Below, piece by piece: positions 15,696-25,272 of a DNA stretch of 64,000 nt. Within the stretch, counting starts at the first letter, position 1. The number at the start of each line of letters is the position of its first letter. A program made the position numbers and the translations under genes. Source of the DNA: Bordetella parapertussis (lineage in GTDB: Bacteria; Acidobacteriota; Terriglobia; Bryobacterales; Bryobacteraceae); NCBI GenBank assembly GCA_943328975.2, contig CALQCC020000016.1, forward strand, positions 31,597 to 95,596. Direction: 5' to 3'. The notes under the pieces are model-generated. The model saw only the letters and a list, made by a program, of their open reading frames with translations. It was not told the DNA's origin and made no database searches.

Positions 15696-16889
15696 CTACT
15701 TTTGCGGCCAAACCGTGCCTTGATCCACTTTCGTAACCGGGGCGAGTCCTTTGTAGACGAACTTTTGCACGCGCTTTCCTTCGTAGGTTTCGGTGGTGTA
15801 GATGTTGCCCTTCGAATCGGTCGCGATGCTGTGGACGGCGTAGAATTGTCCAGGCTGGCGGCCGCCGTCGGCGAAGTTGGTCAGTTCCTCCAGCGTGTCG
15901 CGCAGCAGGATGTGGATGCGGTCATTGGATCCGTCGGCCACGTAGATGAACTTCTGCGCGGGGTCCTTGGAGAAGGCGATGTCGAAGACGGCTCCGTCGC
16001 CCAGGGTTTCTTTGGCGATGAATTGTTCTTTGACGAAGGTGCCATCTTTTTTGAAGACCTGGATGCGATCATTGGTGCGATCGCAGACGTAGAGCAGTCC
16101 GTCATGCGCGAGTTCGGCGCAATGCACGGGGTTGCGGAATTGTTGAGCGGGCGGCGCGCCGGGATTGTACGGGCCGGGGTCGGCGTCGTCGGGCTTGTTG
16201 CCATAGGCTCCCCAGTGGCGCTTGTAGGCTCCGCTGTCCGCGTCATAGACGATCACGCGTTTGTTGCCATAGCCGTCGGCGATGTAGGCTTCGTTGGCTT
16301 CGGGGTCGACGAAAATCTTCGCGGCCCGGTGAACGTTGGCGGTGTCGTTGCTGCCTTTGCTTTGGCCGGAGTGGCCGATCTGCATGAGGAACTTGCCCGC
16401 TTGCGTGAACTTGAGGACCTGCGAGTCTTTCTCGTCATTGCCGCCGATCCACACGTTGCCTTTGTAGTCGATGGTGAGGCCGTGGTTGGAGACGGGCCAT
16501 TCGTAGCCGTCACTTGGATTCGCAGCCGGGCCACCCCAGGAGTTGAGCAGCGTGCCGTCGGAGTCGAATTCGAGCACCGGTGGCGCGGCGGAGCAGCAAA
16601 TGGCAGCGCGCGGACTTTGCGAGGCGTAGGCTTCTTTGGGTTGCAGCGTGGCCGGGCGGTGCAGGACCCAGACGTGATCCTTCGCGTCCACTGAGACGCC
16701 GATGGTGGAGCCGATGCGCCAATGGTTCGGGAGCGGCTTGGGCCACAGCGGGTCGACTTCGAATTTGGGCGCCTCGGGTCCGGTGGTTGGTGCGGGAGCG
16801 GCGGAGTGTCCTGAGAACAGGCCCATGCCAGCTCCAAGGGCGAGTAACACGGCGGCAAAGCCGAGGCCAATCATGCGGTCGGTCTTCAT
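15696..16889 (-). CDS. Secreted NHL-repeat beta-propeller protein
   Basis: The 397-residue protein has a signal/anchor segment (about 6-28), then NHL-type blades throughout: VDAKDHVWVLHRP, PVLEFDSDGTLLNSWGG, GLTIDYKGNVWIGG, ANEAYIADGYGNKRVIVYD and GLLYVCDRTNDRIQVF. The layout resembles peptidyl-alpha-hydroxyglycine lyase-like propellers, but conserved catalytic residues cannot be assigned with confidence. Adjacent cysteines (ICCS, about residue 97) and a PVHCAELAHDG motif occur. GGAGAA just upstream of the ATG supports the start. It precedes the DinB-lactonase pair on the same strand. Confidence 0.75.
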   Translation of the reverse strand: MKTDRMIGLGFAAVLLALGAGMGLFSGHSAAPAPTTGPEAPKFEVDPLWPKPLPNHWRIGSTIGVSVDAKDHVWVLHRPATLQPKEAYASQSPRAAICCSAAPPVLEFDSDGTLLNSWGGPAANPSDGYEWPVSNHGLTIDYKGNVWIGGNDEKDSQVLKFTQAGKFLMQIGHSGQSKGSNDTANVHRAAKIFVDPEANEAYIADGYGNKRVIVYDADSGAYKRHWGAYGNKPDDADPGPYNPGAPPAQQFRNPVHCAELAHDGLLYVCDRTNDRIQVFKKDGTFVKEQFIAKETLGDGAVFDIAFSKDPAQKFIYVADGSNDRIHILLRDTLEELTNFADGGRQPGQFYAVHSIATDSKGNIYTTETYEGKRVQKFVYKGLAPVTKVDQGTVWPQK

Positions 16890-16930
16890 GGGTTCTCCTT
16901 CGGATCTACGCTACTATACACGATACGACG

Positions 16931-18091
16931 ATGTGGGGACGACTGAGTTTATTGGTGCTGGCGGCTCCCTTGTGGGCGCACGACATTGCGGGCGATGTGA
17001 AGGTACAGGCGTATCTGAAGCCTGAGGCGCAGACGATGCACATGGTGTTTCGCGTGCCATTGAAGGCGATGCGCGACATCGAGTTTCCCAAGCGCGGCAC
17101 CGGGTTTCTGGACGTGGAGAAAGCCGAGCACGCGCTGCGTGATGCGGTGACGATGTGGATCGCGAGCGTGGTGGAGTTGTACGAAGATGGCGCGCGCGTG
17201 GGCGCCCCTCGATTGGCCGGGGTGAAGGCGTCGCTGGAATCGGACCGGTCTTTCGTGGCGTATCGCGATGCGTTGGCGCATGTCACGGGGGATACGAAAG
17301 CGATCGGCGATGTGCCGGTGGAGCAGGTGATGCTCGACGCGGTGCTCGACTACCCGATCCGATCGGAAGCGTCGGAGTTTTCGATCCGGCCCAAGCTGGA
17401 ACGGCTCGGGATGAATGTCGTTACGGTGCTGTGGTTCCTGCCTCCGCAGGGGACGGTGCGCGCATTCGAGTACAACGGCGACGCGGGGCTGGTGCGACTG
17501 GATCCGAGTTGGCTGCAAGCGGCACTGACGTTCGTGCGGCTGGGGTTCTTTCACATCTTGGACGGCACGGACCACTTGTTGTTCTTGTTCTGCCTGGTGA
17601 TCCCGTTCCGCAAGCTGCGGCAGTTGTTGATGATCGTGACCAGTTTCACGGTGGCCCATTCGATCACGCTGATTGCGTCGGCGTTCGGCGTCGCTCCCAG
17701 CGCGCTATGGTTCCCGCCGTTGATTGAGACGCTGATTGCGGCTTCGATTGTTTACATGGCGCTGGAGAACATCGTGGGGACGGCGAGCGTGCATCGGCGT
17801 TGGATGATCACCTTCGGCTTCGGGCTGGTACACGGCTTCGGGTTCTCCTTCGCGCTGCATGAGACGCTGCAGTTTGCCGGGTCTCATCTGGTGACGTCGC
17901 TGCTAGCGTTCAACGTGGGCGTGGAGTTGGGTCAGGTGTTGGTGTTGCTGGTGCTGGTCCCCCTGCTGGGGCTGTTGTTCCGCCACGTGGTGGCGGAGCG
18001 CATGGGTACTATCATCCTGTCCGCGCTGGTCGCGCACACAGGGTGGCACTGGATGGTGGAGCGGTGGGACGTGTTGCGGAAGTTTTATTGA
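16931..18091 (+). CDS. HupE/UreJ-type membrane protein
   Basis: The 386-residue protein has a signal peptide (about 1-16), a periplasmic N-terminal domain to about 190, and a C-terminal bundle of six or so membrane helices with the family's histidine motifs: FFHILDGTDHLLFLF, TSFTVAHSITL and FGLVHGFGFSFAL. HupE/UreJ homologues are linked to nickel or cobalt uptake for hydrogenase or urease, but this long two-domain form occurs in many bacteria without those enzymes. Neither enzyme is encoded here, so the metal role is only possible. The ATG at 16931 is chosen because the signal peptide begins there. Confidence 0.78.
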   Translation: MWGRLSLLVLAAPLWAHDIAGDVKVQAYLKPEAQTMHMVFRVPLKAMRDIEFPKRGTGFLDVEKAEHALRDAVTMWIASVVELYEDGARVGAPRLAGVKASLESDRSFVAYRDALAHVTGDTKAIGDVPVEQVMLDAVLDYPIRSEASEFSIRPKLERLGMNVVTVLWFLPPQGTVRAFEYNGDAGLVRLDPSWLQAALTFVRLGFFHILDGTDHLLFLFCLVIPFRKLRQLLMIVTSFTVAHSITLIASAFGVAPSALWFPPLIETLIAASIVYMALENIVGTASVHRRWMITFGFGLVHGFGFSFALHETLQFAGSHLVTSLLAFNVGVELGQVLVLLVLVPLLGLLFRHVVAERMGTIILSALVAHTGWHWMVERWDVLRKFY

Positions 18092-18097
18092 TCGAGC

Positions 18098-18910
18098 CTA
18101 GCGCTTCTTCTTTTTGTCCGTGGACGTCTCGAACGGGCGGGTGTCGGCTTTCGGAATGGCGAAGCGGACCTCGTCGATCGGTTGGTTGATGACCACGGTG
18201 TCCGCAAACATTTCGTAGGTTTTGCGGCCGTTGCGTTCGCGGTTGATTTGGAAGGGCCACTGCGTGCCGCTCACATCGCGGAAGCGGGCGAAGCGGGTGA
18301 CTTCCTCCATACGCTCGCGGGTTTCGGGATCGCGCCATGTCCAGGATTCGCGCAAGGGCAGCTTGGTGGTGGGGTGGAAGTAGACGGTGACCACGCGGTT
18401 TTGCGAATCGATAATGTCGACCAGGTTCATAGGAACGTTTTCAACGACGTCGCTGCCGCGCGATTCGAATACCAGGCCAGGCTCTTTGAGGCGGTTCCGC
18501 AGGATGTAGAAGATGTCGTGCATCGTCACGTCTTGATGGCGGGTGACTAGTTCTTTCTCGATCTCTTTGGGTCCACGGTAGGTGACCTCCCAGCCGCCCT
18601 CCTGGCGAAACACTCGGAAGAAGGCTTCATTCTTGCCGAGGCCTTGGTGTTCCTGCTGCGCGAGTTCCCGGCCACTCTTCGATGGATCGATGGGGATGTA
18701 GCGAGTATAGTAGCGGGCGATGGAGAGGCCGCTCAATTGGTCGAAGGAGAAAGAATAGGCGCGGCCGGTCTCAATGCGGTTCTGGACAGTGAGGAACTTT
18801 TCTCCGCCCAAGGCCTGGATGGCGTCGTCGATGATTTGCCGACCTTTGACTTGGGCGTCCTGCGCGAAGGATACGGCTGCGAAAAAACAAATTACCACGA
18901 AATGTTTCAT
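18098..18910 (-). CDS. Secreted LolA-like protein
   Basis: The 270-residue protein has a signal peptide (1-16, ending VSFAQ), then IIDDAIQALGGEKFLTVQN, the usual beginning of LolA-like domains. Beta strands such as VVTVYFHPTTKLPLRESW follow, and the tail ends DKKKKR. It overlaps the preceding M16 gene by ATGA, so it is coupled to the protease pair. A periplasmic carrier or sensor working with the M16 enzymes is inferred from context. Confidence 0.7.
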   Translation of the reverse strand: MKHFVVICFFAAVSFAQDAQVKGRQIIDDAIQALGGEKFLTVQNRIETGRAYSFSFDQLSGLSIARYYTRYIPIDPSKSGRELAQQEHQGLGKNEAFFRVFRQEGGWEVTYRGPKEIEKELVTRHQDVTMHDIFYILRNRLKEPGLVFESRGSDVVENVPMNLVDIIDSQNRVVTVYFHPTTKLPLRESWTWRDPETRERMEEVTRFARFRDVSGTQWPFQINRERNGRKTYEMFADTVVINQPIDEVRFAIPKADTRPFETSTDKKKKR

Positions 18911-20997
18911 GGACGTTTTCCAATCTCCTCCGGGGTGAGCCCGGTGTTGAAGGTGTAGGAGGCGATGTTGGCCTGACCGATGCGCTCGGTGCCTTGTTCG
19001 ATCAGGACCTTGAACGGCACTTTGAAACCCGAGGCATCGCGAAAGTCGGACATGGTTTCCGTGGACTCAGCGGGAACGCCGGTCGGGCCGGGGGAGCGAT
19101 ACAGCATCTTTGAAGGCAGGCCCGTAGCCGGGTCGAATTCCAAGCGAACGGTTTCGCTTCCGCCTGCGATCTCCACGGTGGTGGGGTTGATCGCGTTCAC
19201 GCTGCGGCCGGGGATCCGGTCGGAGAGGAGCAGCGGCAGGAGGTTACGGAAGGCTTCGCCCTGCGCTTGCTTCACGATTTCGCCAGGCATATCCTGCGTG
19301 CCCTGCGGCGTGGCGAGCCAGCCGGCGTTGCCGTTGATATAGGCGATGACGTTGCCGAAGGGCAGCACTTGATCCTGGCGGTAATGGGTCGCGGCCAAGT
19401 AGCGGATGGTTTGCTTCATGATGATGCCGCCTTGCGACGGCGCCATGACGAGGTCCAAGACCTGCGTGAAGTCCTTGACGGCCGCGAGCTTGTCAGTGCC
19501 GCCCATGGCTTGCTGGGCGCGTTGCAGCAGGGCCTTGCCGCGCGCGAGGCTGGCTGCATCGGATGCCGCGAGTTCTACCTTCGGTTCCGGGATCGTCAGG
19601 TCGATGACGTTGACCGGTCCAAGGGTGCTGAGCGGTTTCGGCAGCTCTTTCGGATTGCCGACAGCGACGATCGTGAGTTGGTCGGGCTGAATGTATTGCT
19701 TCATGACGCGCAAAACGTCGGCGCGCGTGACGGACTCGATCGCCTTTTGATACTGGAAGAGGAAGTCCTTGGGGTAGCCGTGATACGCGTATTGCAGCAC
19801 GCGGGTGAGGGTCTTCTCGGGGCTGTCGAAGAAGAAGACGAAGCTGTTCAGAACGGCCTGCTTGGCCTCGGCGAGTTCCACTGGGGTGACTTCGGCGGTA
19901 CGCATCTTTTCGATTTCGACCTTGATCGCCTGGATGGTTTCCACGGTGGAGGCCGATTTGGTGCTGCCACCGATGCGGAAGGTGCCGGGGTGATTGTAGT
20001 TGGCGGCCCAAGAGGCTCCGATGGAGTACGCGTAGCCGAGCTTGGTGCGGATCTGCGCCATCAGGCGGCTCTTGAAGCCTTCGCCCAAAATATTGGAGGC
20101 GACTTCGAGGGCAGGGTAGTCCTTATCGCGCAACATGCCGCCAAGGTGGCCGATGGAGAAGAACGTCTGCGTGACGTCGGGCTTCTCGGCGAAGTAGATG
20201 CCGGGGGCGGGCTTGGCGGTGACTTTCGGGAACGCCGGGACGTCGGGTTGCTGCACGGTCCAGCCGCCGAAGAGGGTTTCGAGTTTTGCGCGCATCTGGG
20301 CGACGGTGAAGTCTCCGTACACGGCGAGCATGATGTTTTTCGGGAAGTAGTAACGCTGGTAGAAGTTCACCACGTCCTGACGCTTGATGTTGTTGAGATG
20401 CTCGTATTCGGTGGACCAGCCGTAGGAGTTGTCGCGGCCATAGAGCAGGCTGAGGAGTTCGCGACGCGGGATTTCGCCGGCTTCGTCGTTACGGCGCGCG
20501 ATGCCGCCTTTGAATTGGTTGAGTGACAAGTCGATCTTGTCTTGGCGGAATTCCGGAGAGGTCAACACATCTTTAAAGACGGCCAGCACCTGGTCTTCGG
20601 TTTCCTTTAATCCGGAGAAGCCGACGGTGGCGCTGGTTTCGCCCATCGAACTTTCGACCGACGCGGCGACGTTTTCGAGTTCTTCGTCGATTTGGTCCCC
20701 GGTCTTCGCGCGTGTGCCGCCGGAGCGCATCACTTCAGCCATCACTTGCGACAGGCCGCGCTTATCGTTGGGGTCGAAGAGATTGCCCGTACGGACCATC
20801 GCGAAGCCGTGCAGGATGGGGAGCTCGTGATTTTCCAGTAGGAAGACGCGCATGCCGTTGGACAGCGTGATCTCCACGGGCTCGGGCGGCGTGACTGCTT
20901 TGAGCGGCGGGTAGACCAGTTGCTTGTAGGACGGAATGGGAGCCGTTTGGGCCGAAGCCGCTAGGGCGGCCGTTAGGATGAGGATGAAACGTTTCAC
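18907..20997 (-). CDS. Non-catalytic M16 subunit fused to a LolA-like domain
   Basis: The 696-residue secreted protein (signal peptide about 1-16) holds two M16 half-domains in residues 40-460. It lacks the HxxEH zinc motif: the equivalent position reads GLSQVMAEVMRSGG. It is thus the partner subunit of an M16B heterodimer. Residues about 485-690 form an added domain beginning ALLQRAQQAMGGTDKLAAVK and ending with LEFDPATGLPSKMLYRS, the LolA-like pattern seen in the next gene. It is coupled by ATGA overlaps to the catalytic subunit before it and the LolA-like gene after it. Confidence 0.82.
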   Translation of the reverse strand: MKRFILILTAALAASAQTAPIPSYKQLVYPPLKAVTPPEPVEITLSNGMRVFLLENHELPILHGFAMVRTGNLFDPNDKRGLSQVMAEVMRSGGTRAKTGDQIDEELENVAASVESSMGETSATVGFSGLKETEDQVLAVFKDVLTSPEFRQDKIDLSLNQFKGGIARRNDEAGEIPRRELLSLLYGRDNSYGWSTEYEHLNNIKRQDVVNFYQRYYFPKNIMLAVYGDFTVAQMRAKLETLFGGWTVQQPDVPAFPKVTAKPAPGIYFAEKPDVTQTFFSIGHLGGMLRDKDYPALEVASNILGEGFKSRLMAQIRTKLGYAYSIGASWAANYNHPGTFRIGGSTKSASTVETIQAIKVEIEKMRTAEVTPVELAEAKQAVLNSFVFFFDSPEKTLTRVLQYAYHGYPKDFLFQYQKAIESVTRADVLRVMKQYIQPDQLTIVAVGNPKELPKPLSTLGPVNVIDLTIPEPKVELAASDAASLARGKALLQRAQQAMGGTDKLAAVKDFTQVLDLVMAPSQGGIIMKQTIRYLAATHYRQDQVLPFGNVIAYINGNAGWLATPQGTQDMPGEIVKQAQGEAFRNLLPLLLSDRIPGRSVNAINPTTVEIAGGSETVRLEFDPATGLPSKMLYRSPGPTGVPAESTETMSDFRDASGFKVPFKVLIEQGTERIGQANIASYTFNTGLTPEEIGKRP

Positions 20998-22490
20998 TTG
21001 GCGGCTCCTTCGGGGGCGGCGGGGGGATAGGTCCAGGCAACGGTGCGGCTGGTTTCGATCAAGTACTTCTTCGCGACGCGCTGCACGTCCGCGGCGGTGA
21101 CCTTGTTATATTCGTCGAGTTCTGTGAACACTTTTCGCCAATCGCCGTAGCTGGCTTGATAGGACGCCAAGGTTTCCGCGAGGCCGGTGTTACTGGCGAG
21201 GCCTTCGATCAGGCCCGCGCGCAATTTCGTTTTGACCCGTTGCAGCGCGGCTGCGTCGGCGGGCTGCGTTTTGGTGCGCTCGATAATGTCGTACACGGCT
21301 TTTTCGTTTTCTTCCAGCGTGTGGCCCGCGTTGGGGACCATGAAGAAAAGGAACAGCGACGGGTACTTGCTGCCGGGATACTCGCTGATCGCCTGCGCGG
21401 CCAGCGCCATCTGTTTATCGCGCACCAATTCCTTGTACATGGTGCCGGTGCGGCCGCCTGAGAGGAGCTCGGTCAAGACGTCGAGCGCGGGGGCGTCGGC
21501 GGAATATTGGTCGGGGCGTTTGTAGCCGATCACCATCAGCGGCTGCGCGGGTGAGGCGACCTTCACGCGCTTCTCGCCGTTCTGTTCTGGCTCGACCGTG
21601 CGGACCAACGGTGGCGTGGGGCTGGCGGGGATGCGTCCGAAGTAACGTTGAGCCATGCGCTTGGCGGCGACGGGATCGACGTCGCCCGCAATGGAGATTG
21701 TGAGGTTCGACGGGCCGTAGTATTTCTTGAAGAACGCTTCGGCGTCCGGGCGGCGGAAGCTTTCGATGTCACTGCCCCAGCCTCCGGCGAAGTTGTGATA
21801 CGGGTGCGCTTCGAAGGCGGTGGCGAGCAGCGCTTCCACCAGCATGCCTTGCGGGCTCGATTCTACGCGCATGCGGCGCTCTTCGCGGACGACGTCGCGC
21901 TCTTTGTAGAACTCGCGCAGGACGGGGCGAAGGAAGCGCTCGGATTCCATGAGGAACCAGAGTTCGATGCGGTTGGAGGGGAAGCTGTAGAAGTATTGCG
22001 TGTTGTCTTCCGACGTTCCGGCGTTCATGCCGACGCCGCCGTTCGATTCCACGATGCGGTCATACTCGTTCGATTCGACGAAGCTGTCGGCGGTGGCGAT
22101 GGCGTCTTTGAGAGCCGCTTCCAGGCTCGCGATCTTAGCTTTGTCGGAGCGGAAGCCTTTGTTACGCTCGGCTTCCAGCTTGTCGTAGGTGCGCTCGATG
22201 CCGTCTAGCGCGGCCTTTTCCTTCAGCCAGTTCTTGGTGCCGATGGCGGGCGTGCCCTTGAACGCCATGTGTTCGAACATGTGCGCGAGGCCGGTGGAGC
22301 CGCTGGGATCGTCGACCGCGCCGGCGTTCACGTAGGTGTGAAAGCTGACGACGGGCGCGTCGTGACGTTCAATGACCAGGAAGTGCAGGCCGTTGGGGAG
22401 GGTGAAGCTGGTTACTGTTTTCTCGAAATCCTGCAGGGACTGGGCGGAAAGCAGGCCAGGGAGCAGGAGGAGAAGGAGACGGAGCCGCAT
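20994..22490 (-). CDS. Catalytic M16-family zinc protease
   Basis: The 498-residue protein has a signal peptide (about 1-16) and the inverted zinc motif H70-M-F-E73-H74, with a downstream glutamate expected around 150. It has the duplicated M16 halves and the YGPSNLTISIAGDVD and GYKRPDQYSADAP signatures. It should form a periplasmic heterodimer with the non-catalytic subunit encoded immediately downstream and degrade peptides or small proteins. The gene starts about 100 bases after the kinase-propeller gene; the spacer holds palindromic repeats. Confidence 0.88.
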   Translation of the reverse strand: MRLRLLLLLLPGLLSAQSLQDFEKTVTSFTLPNGLHFLVIERHDAPVVSFHTYVNAGAVDDPSGSTGLAHMFEHMAFKGTPAIGTKNWLKEKAALDGIERTYDKLEAERNKGFRSDKAKIASLEAALKDAIATADSFVESNEYDRIVESNGGVGMNAGTSEDNTQYFYSFPSNRIELWFLMESERFLRPVLREFYKERDVVREERRMRVESSPQGMLVEALLATAFEAHPYHNFAGGWGSDIESFRRPDAEAFFKKYYGPSNLTISIAGDVDPVAAKRMAQRYFGRIPASPTPPLVRTVEPEQNGEKRVKVASPAQPLMVIGYKRPDQYSADAPALDVLTELLSGGRTGTMYKELVRDKQMALAAQAISEYPGSKYPSLFLFFMVPNAGHTLEENEKAVYDIIERTKTQPADAAALQRVKTKLRAGLIEGLASNTGLAETLASYQASYGDWRKVFTELDEYNKVTAADVQRVAKKYLIETSRTVAWTYPPAAPEGAAK

Positions 22491-22507
22491 GCTCCTAGTG
22501 TAACTGT

Positions 22508-22594
22508 GGGGCAGGCACTATGCCTGCTGCGTGCTTGTAGGCCGCATTCAAGAAGGGCGGGCAGGGTGCCCGCCGCAGGCTGGGAGCCTGCCCT
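22508..22594. repeat. Cluster of three GC-rich palindromes (REP-like)
   Basis: Three perfect or near-perfect hairpins follow each other: GCAGGC/GCCTGC at 22511-22526, GGCGGGCA/TGCCCGCC at 22556-22574, and GCAGGCT/AGCCTGC at 22575-22591. They fill the gap between the kinase stop and the M16 start. They could act as transcription attenuators or be small dispersed palindromic repeats. Confidence 0.65.
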
Positions 22595-22595
22595 A

Positions 22596-25205
22596 CTAAC
22601 GCAGCCGGTCGATCAGGCGTTGGGGGCGGTCGAAGTCCTTCATCAAGTAGATGCCGGTCTTGATGCGCAGGACCGAGGTCAGGAAGCTCTTGCCGTCCGG
22701 GTGCAGGCTGAAGCCGCGGTAGGCGAATTCGTTCAAGGGATCGGCGAGATCGAACTCCGGAGGCACCGGGCCTAGATCCGCAATGCGCGATTCGCGGCGG
22801 GAATCGATTTCGATTTGTTGGAGCAGTAACCGCCGATTGGCCCCGCGCGCGATGCCGACGATGCGAGCGCCGTCCTTTGACCAGCCGAATGTTTCCCACG
22901 TAAGCTGGCTGAGCTCGCGGTTCTGTTTTCCGTCAGGGCTGACCACTTTCAGCACGTCGCCGTCGCGATAGAGGATCCAGTCCCCACGTGGCGACCAGCG
23001 GACTGGGTTCAGGCGGTTCATCGTGGCCAGAGCTTTCGGTGGTGCTGCACTGCCAACACCGATGGTCATGACTTGCGCGCTGCCATCGTGAATCCCGTAG
23101 TAGGCGATGGTGTTTCCATCCGGCGACCAGGAGGGCCCGCGCTGCGGGTCAGGATTGTCCCACAGCCGCACGGGCGCTTCCCCACTGAGAGGCGAAATCC
23201 AGATAGCGGCCCCTCCCCCGCGTGCGGCCCTGTAGGCCACCCGGCCGCCATCGGGCGAAATCGCCAGGTCGAGGAACGAGCCACCTGGGAATTGTTCCTC
23301 GCCGGTAATCCGAGTTTCGGAACCATTGATACGGTTTCGAAGCCAAATTTCCCGGCCTCCGCCGCGATCCGTGGTGTAAGCAAAACGTACACCGTCCGGA
23401 GCCTACGCTGGGGAGAGCTCCGTGCGAGTGGTTGCGACAACTTCCCGCGGTGCGGAACCATCCAGCGGAAATTCGACCACGTCGTAGCCCATTTCGCCAC
23501 TGGTGAACGCCAGCGTTTGTGTGTCCGGAGCTAAGACAGGAAACATCTGCCTAGTCGATTCCGCCGTGACCAGCCGCCGGTTACCGGAGTTCGTCTGGAT
23601 GGAAGCCAACTGCGAGCTTGGAGTCGATGGCCCTGGACCCATGATAATTTGACCGCGCCCGTCGAGCATGAAATCCCCCTGGGACAATCCGCGTAAAGCT
23701 ACTTCCTCTTGCGGTGCTCCACCATCGAGCGGGATGGTCCAGAACTGATTCTGCGCTCCGAATAGCGTGCTCACCGCAAGATGCTCACCGCTGGGATCAA
23801 ACGCCGTGTACGTCGCAACTCCGGGCGTGCGGAGATCCGCGAATGGAGCAACGGAATAGGGCTTGGGGGGAGCTTCCGGGGGCGATGCAAATGCCAGGCG
23901 ATAGGTGCCTGGCGAATCCGAGACAAAAATAGCCAAGGTCTTTCCGTCCGGTGAGAGCTTGGCTTGGAAGACATTCTTGAGAAGAGTCACCGGAGTACCG
24001 CCTGCTACCGCGATCGACCGCAGATTGACCCCGGGTCTAACGCCTGTTTCGTAGTAGATGCGGGAGCCGTCGCCCGACCACATGGGATTCAAGGCGGATT
24101 CCGGCTCGTGCGTAATTTGCGTGGGCGTGGAGGAACCCAGAGATCGAGTAAAGATTTGCAGCACTCCACTTACGTCGGCGACGTAGGCAATGCGATCTCC
24201 CTTGGGTGACCATCGAGGCATGGCTTGGATGTTGGCTTCGGTGGCGAAAGGGGTCACTTGAGCGGGTTCGCTGGGAGGCAGCGGCCAGAACAGTAGCGCG
24301 GCGATCGCGACAGTGAGTGCGGCGGCTAAAAGCCAGGGGAGCTTGGAACTCCGGCGCGGGGTGGGCGCTGGGAGAGGAGCGGTGTCCGGAGCGACAAACG
24401 TGATGTCGGAGAGACGCTCCTTCACTTGGCGCAACTCGCGATACAGATCGCGGGTGGAGTCGTAGCGCTCGGCGGGGTCCTTGGCGAGGCAGCGCTCGAT
24501 GATCCAGCGCAGAGGGGCGGGGATGTTGGCTTCGAGCGGAGGCGCGTCGTCCTTGATGATGGCGGCCATTGTCTCCGCCGCGCTGTCGCGCTTGAAGGCT
24601 CGCTTGGAGGCGGCCAATTCGTAGACGATCAGGCCGAAGGAGAACTGGTCGCTGCGCGTGTCGGTAGATTGGCCGCGAGCTTGTTCGGGGCTCATGTAGG
24701 CGACGGTTCCGAGCACCGTTCCCGGGTCGGTGAGGGCCATGGTTAACGTGGCGTCGGTTTCCGAGATCGTGGTCGCGTGTTTGGCGAGGCCGAAGTCGAG
24801 AATCTTCACGCGGCCTTCGCGGGTGATGAGGATGTTGTCGGGTTTGAGGTCGCGGTGGGTGAATCCGGCGCTGTGGGCGGCGGCCATACCATCGGCGATC
24901 TGCGTGGCGATGTCGAGCAGCTTGCGCGGGTTGTCCTGCGGGGCTACGGGGGAGCCTTCGACGTATTCCAGCACCAGATAGTCGGGGCCGATGTCGTAGA
25001 GTTGGCAGATGTTGGGATGGTTGAGCGCGGCGACGGCTCGGGCCTCGCGTTCGAAGCGTTCGCTAAATTTCGCGTGGGAGAACTTGATGGCGACGATGCG
25101 GTCCAGGCGGGTGTCGCGGCCTTTCCACACCTCGCCCATGCCGCCGACCCCGAGCGGGGACAGCAGTTCGAAGGGGCCTAGGCGGTCGCCGGGGGTGCGG
25201 GGCAT
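22596..25205 (-). pseudogene. PknB-type Ser/Thr kinase with PD40 propeller, interrupted by in-frame TAG
   Basis: The N-terminal 600 codons encode a full kinase domain: glycine loop GVGGMGEVWKG, Lys41, HRDLKPDN 117-124, DFG 137-139 and SPEQ. A membrane helix (290-308) and extracytoplasmic PD40/WD40-like repeats follow. At 23403-23405 a TAG follows ...RTELSPA, and the same frame continues without a break as APDGVRFAYTTDRGG to a normal end at 22598. The expected residue at the TAG in this 'SPxWSPDG' repeat is tryptophan, one base away (TGG). Full length would be 869 residues. The kinase part (23403-25205) may still be made as a truncated protein. Confidence 0.8.
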
Positions 25206-25251
25206 CTGTACGAGTGTACCCGAACGGAGCAGGGTCCCCGATGATTTGCGT

Positions 25252-25269
25252 AGCTTATGTTAATATGCT
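25252..25269. promoter_or_regulatory. Possible VapB operator
   Basis: An 18-base imperfect palindrome with AGC...GCT ends and an AT-rich centre lies 4 bases before the vapB start, in the usual position for autoregulation by a VapBC complex. The assignment rests on position and symmetry only. Confidence 0.3.
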
Positions 25270-25272
25270 TTT

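Noticed and set aside
16580..16930. Upstream extension of the HupE-like frame
   Set aside because: The region is antisense to the NHL protein gene; a signal peptide begins at the ATG at 16931.
16931..18091. Hydrogenase or urease accessory locus
   Set aside because: Only the HupE-like membrane protein is present; no hydrogenase, urease or metal-insertion genes are nearby.
19267..20526. A 419-codon plus-strand frame inside the M16 gene
   Set aside because: Antisense to a well-supported protease subunit; composition dominated by Gly/Val/Asp/Arg repeats typical of reverse-frame translation.
22508..22594. Possible CRISPR or tandem repeat array
   Set aside because: The three hairpins differ in sequence and spacing and there are no spacers of equal length.
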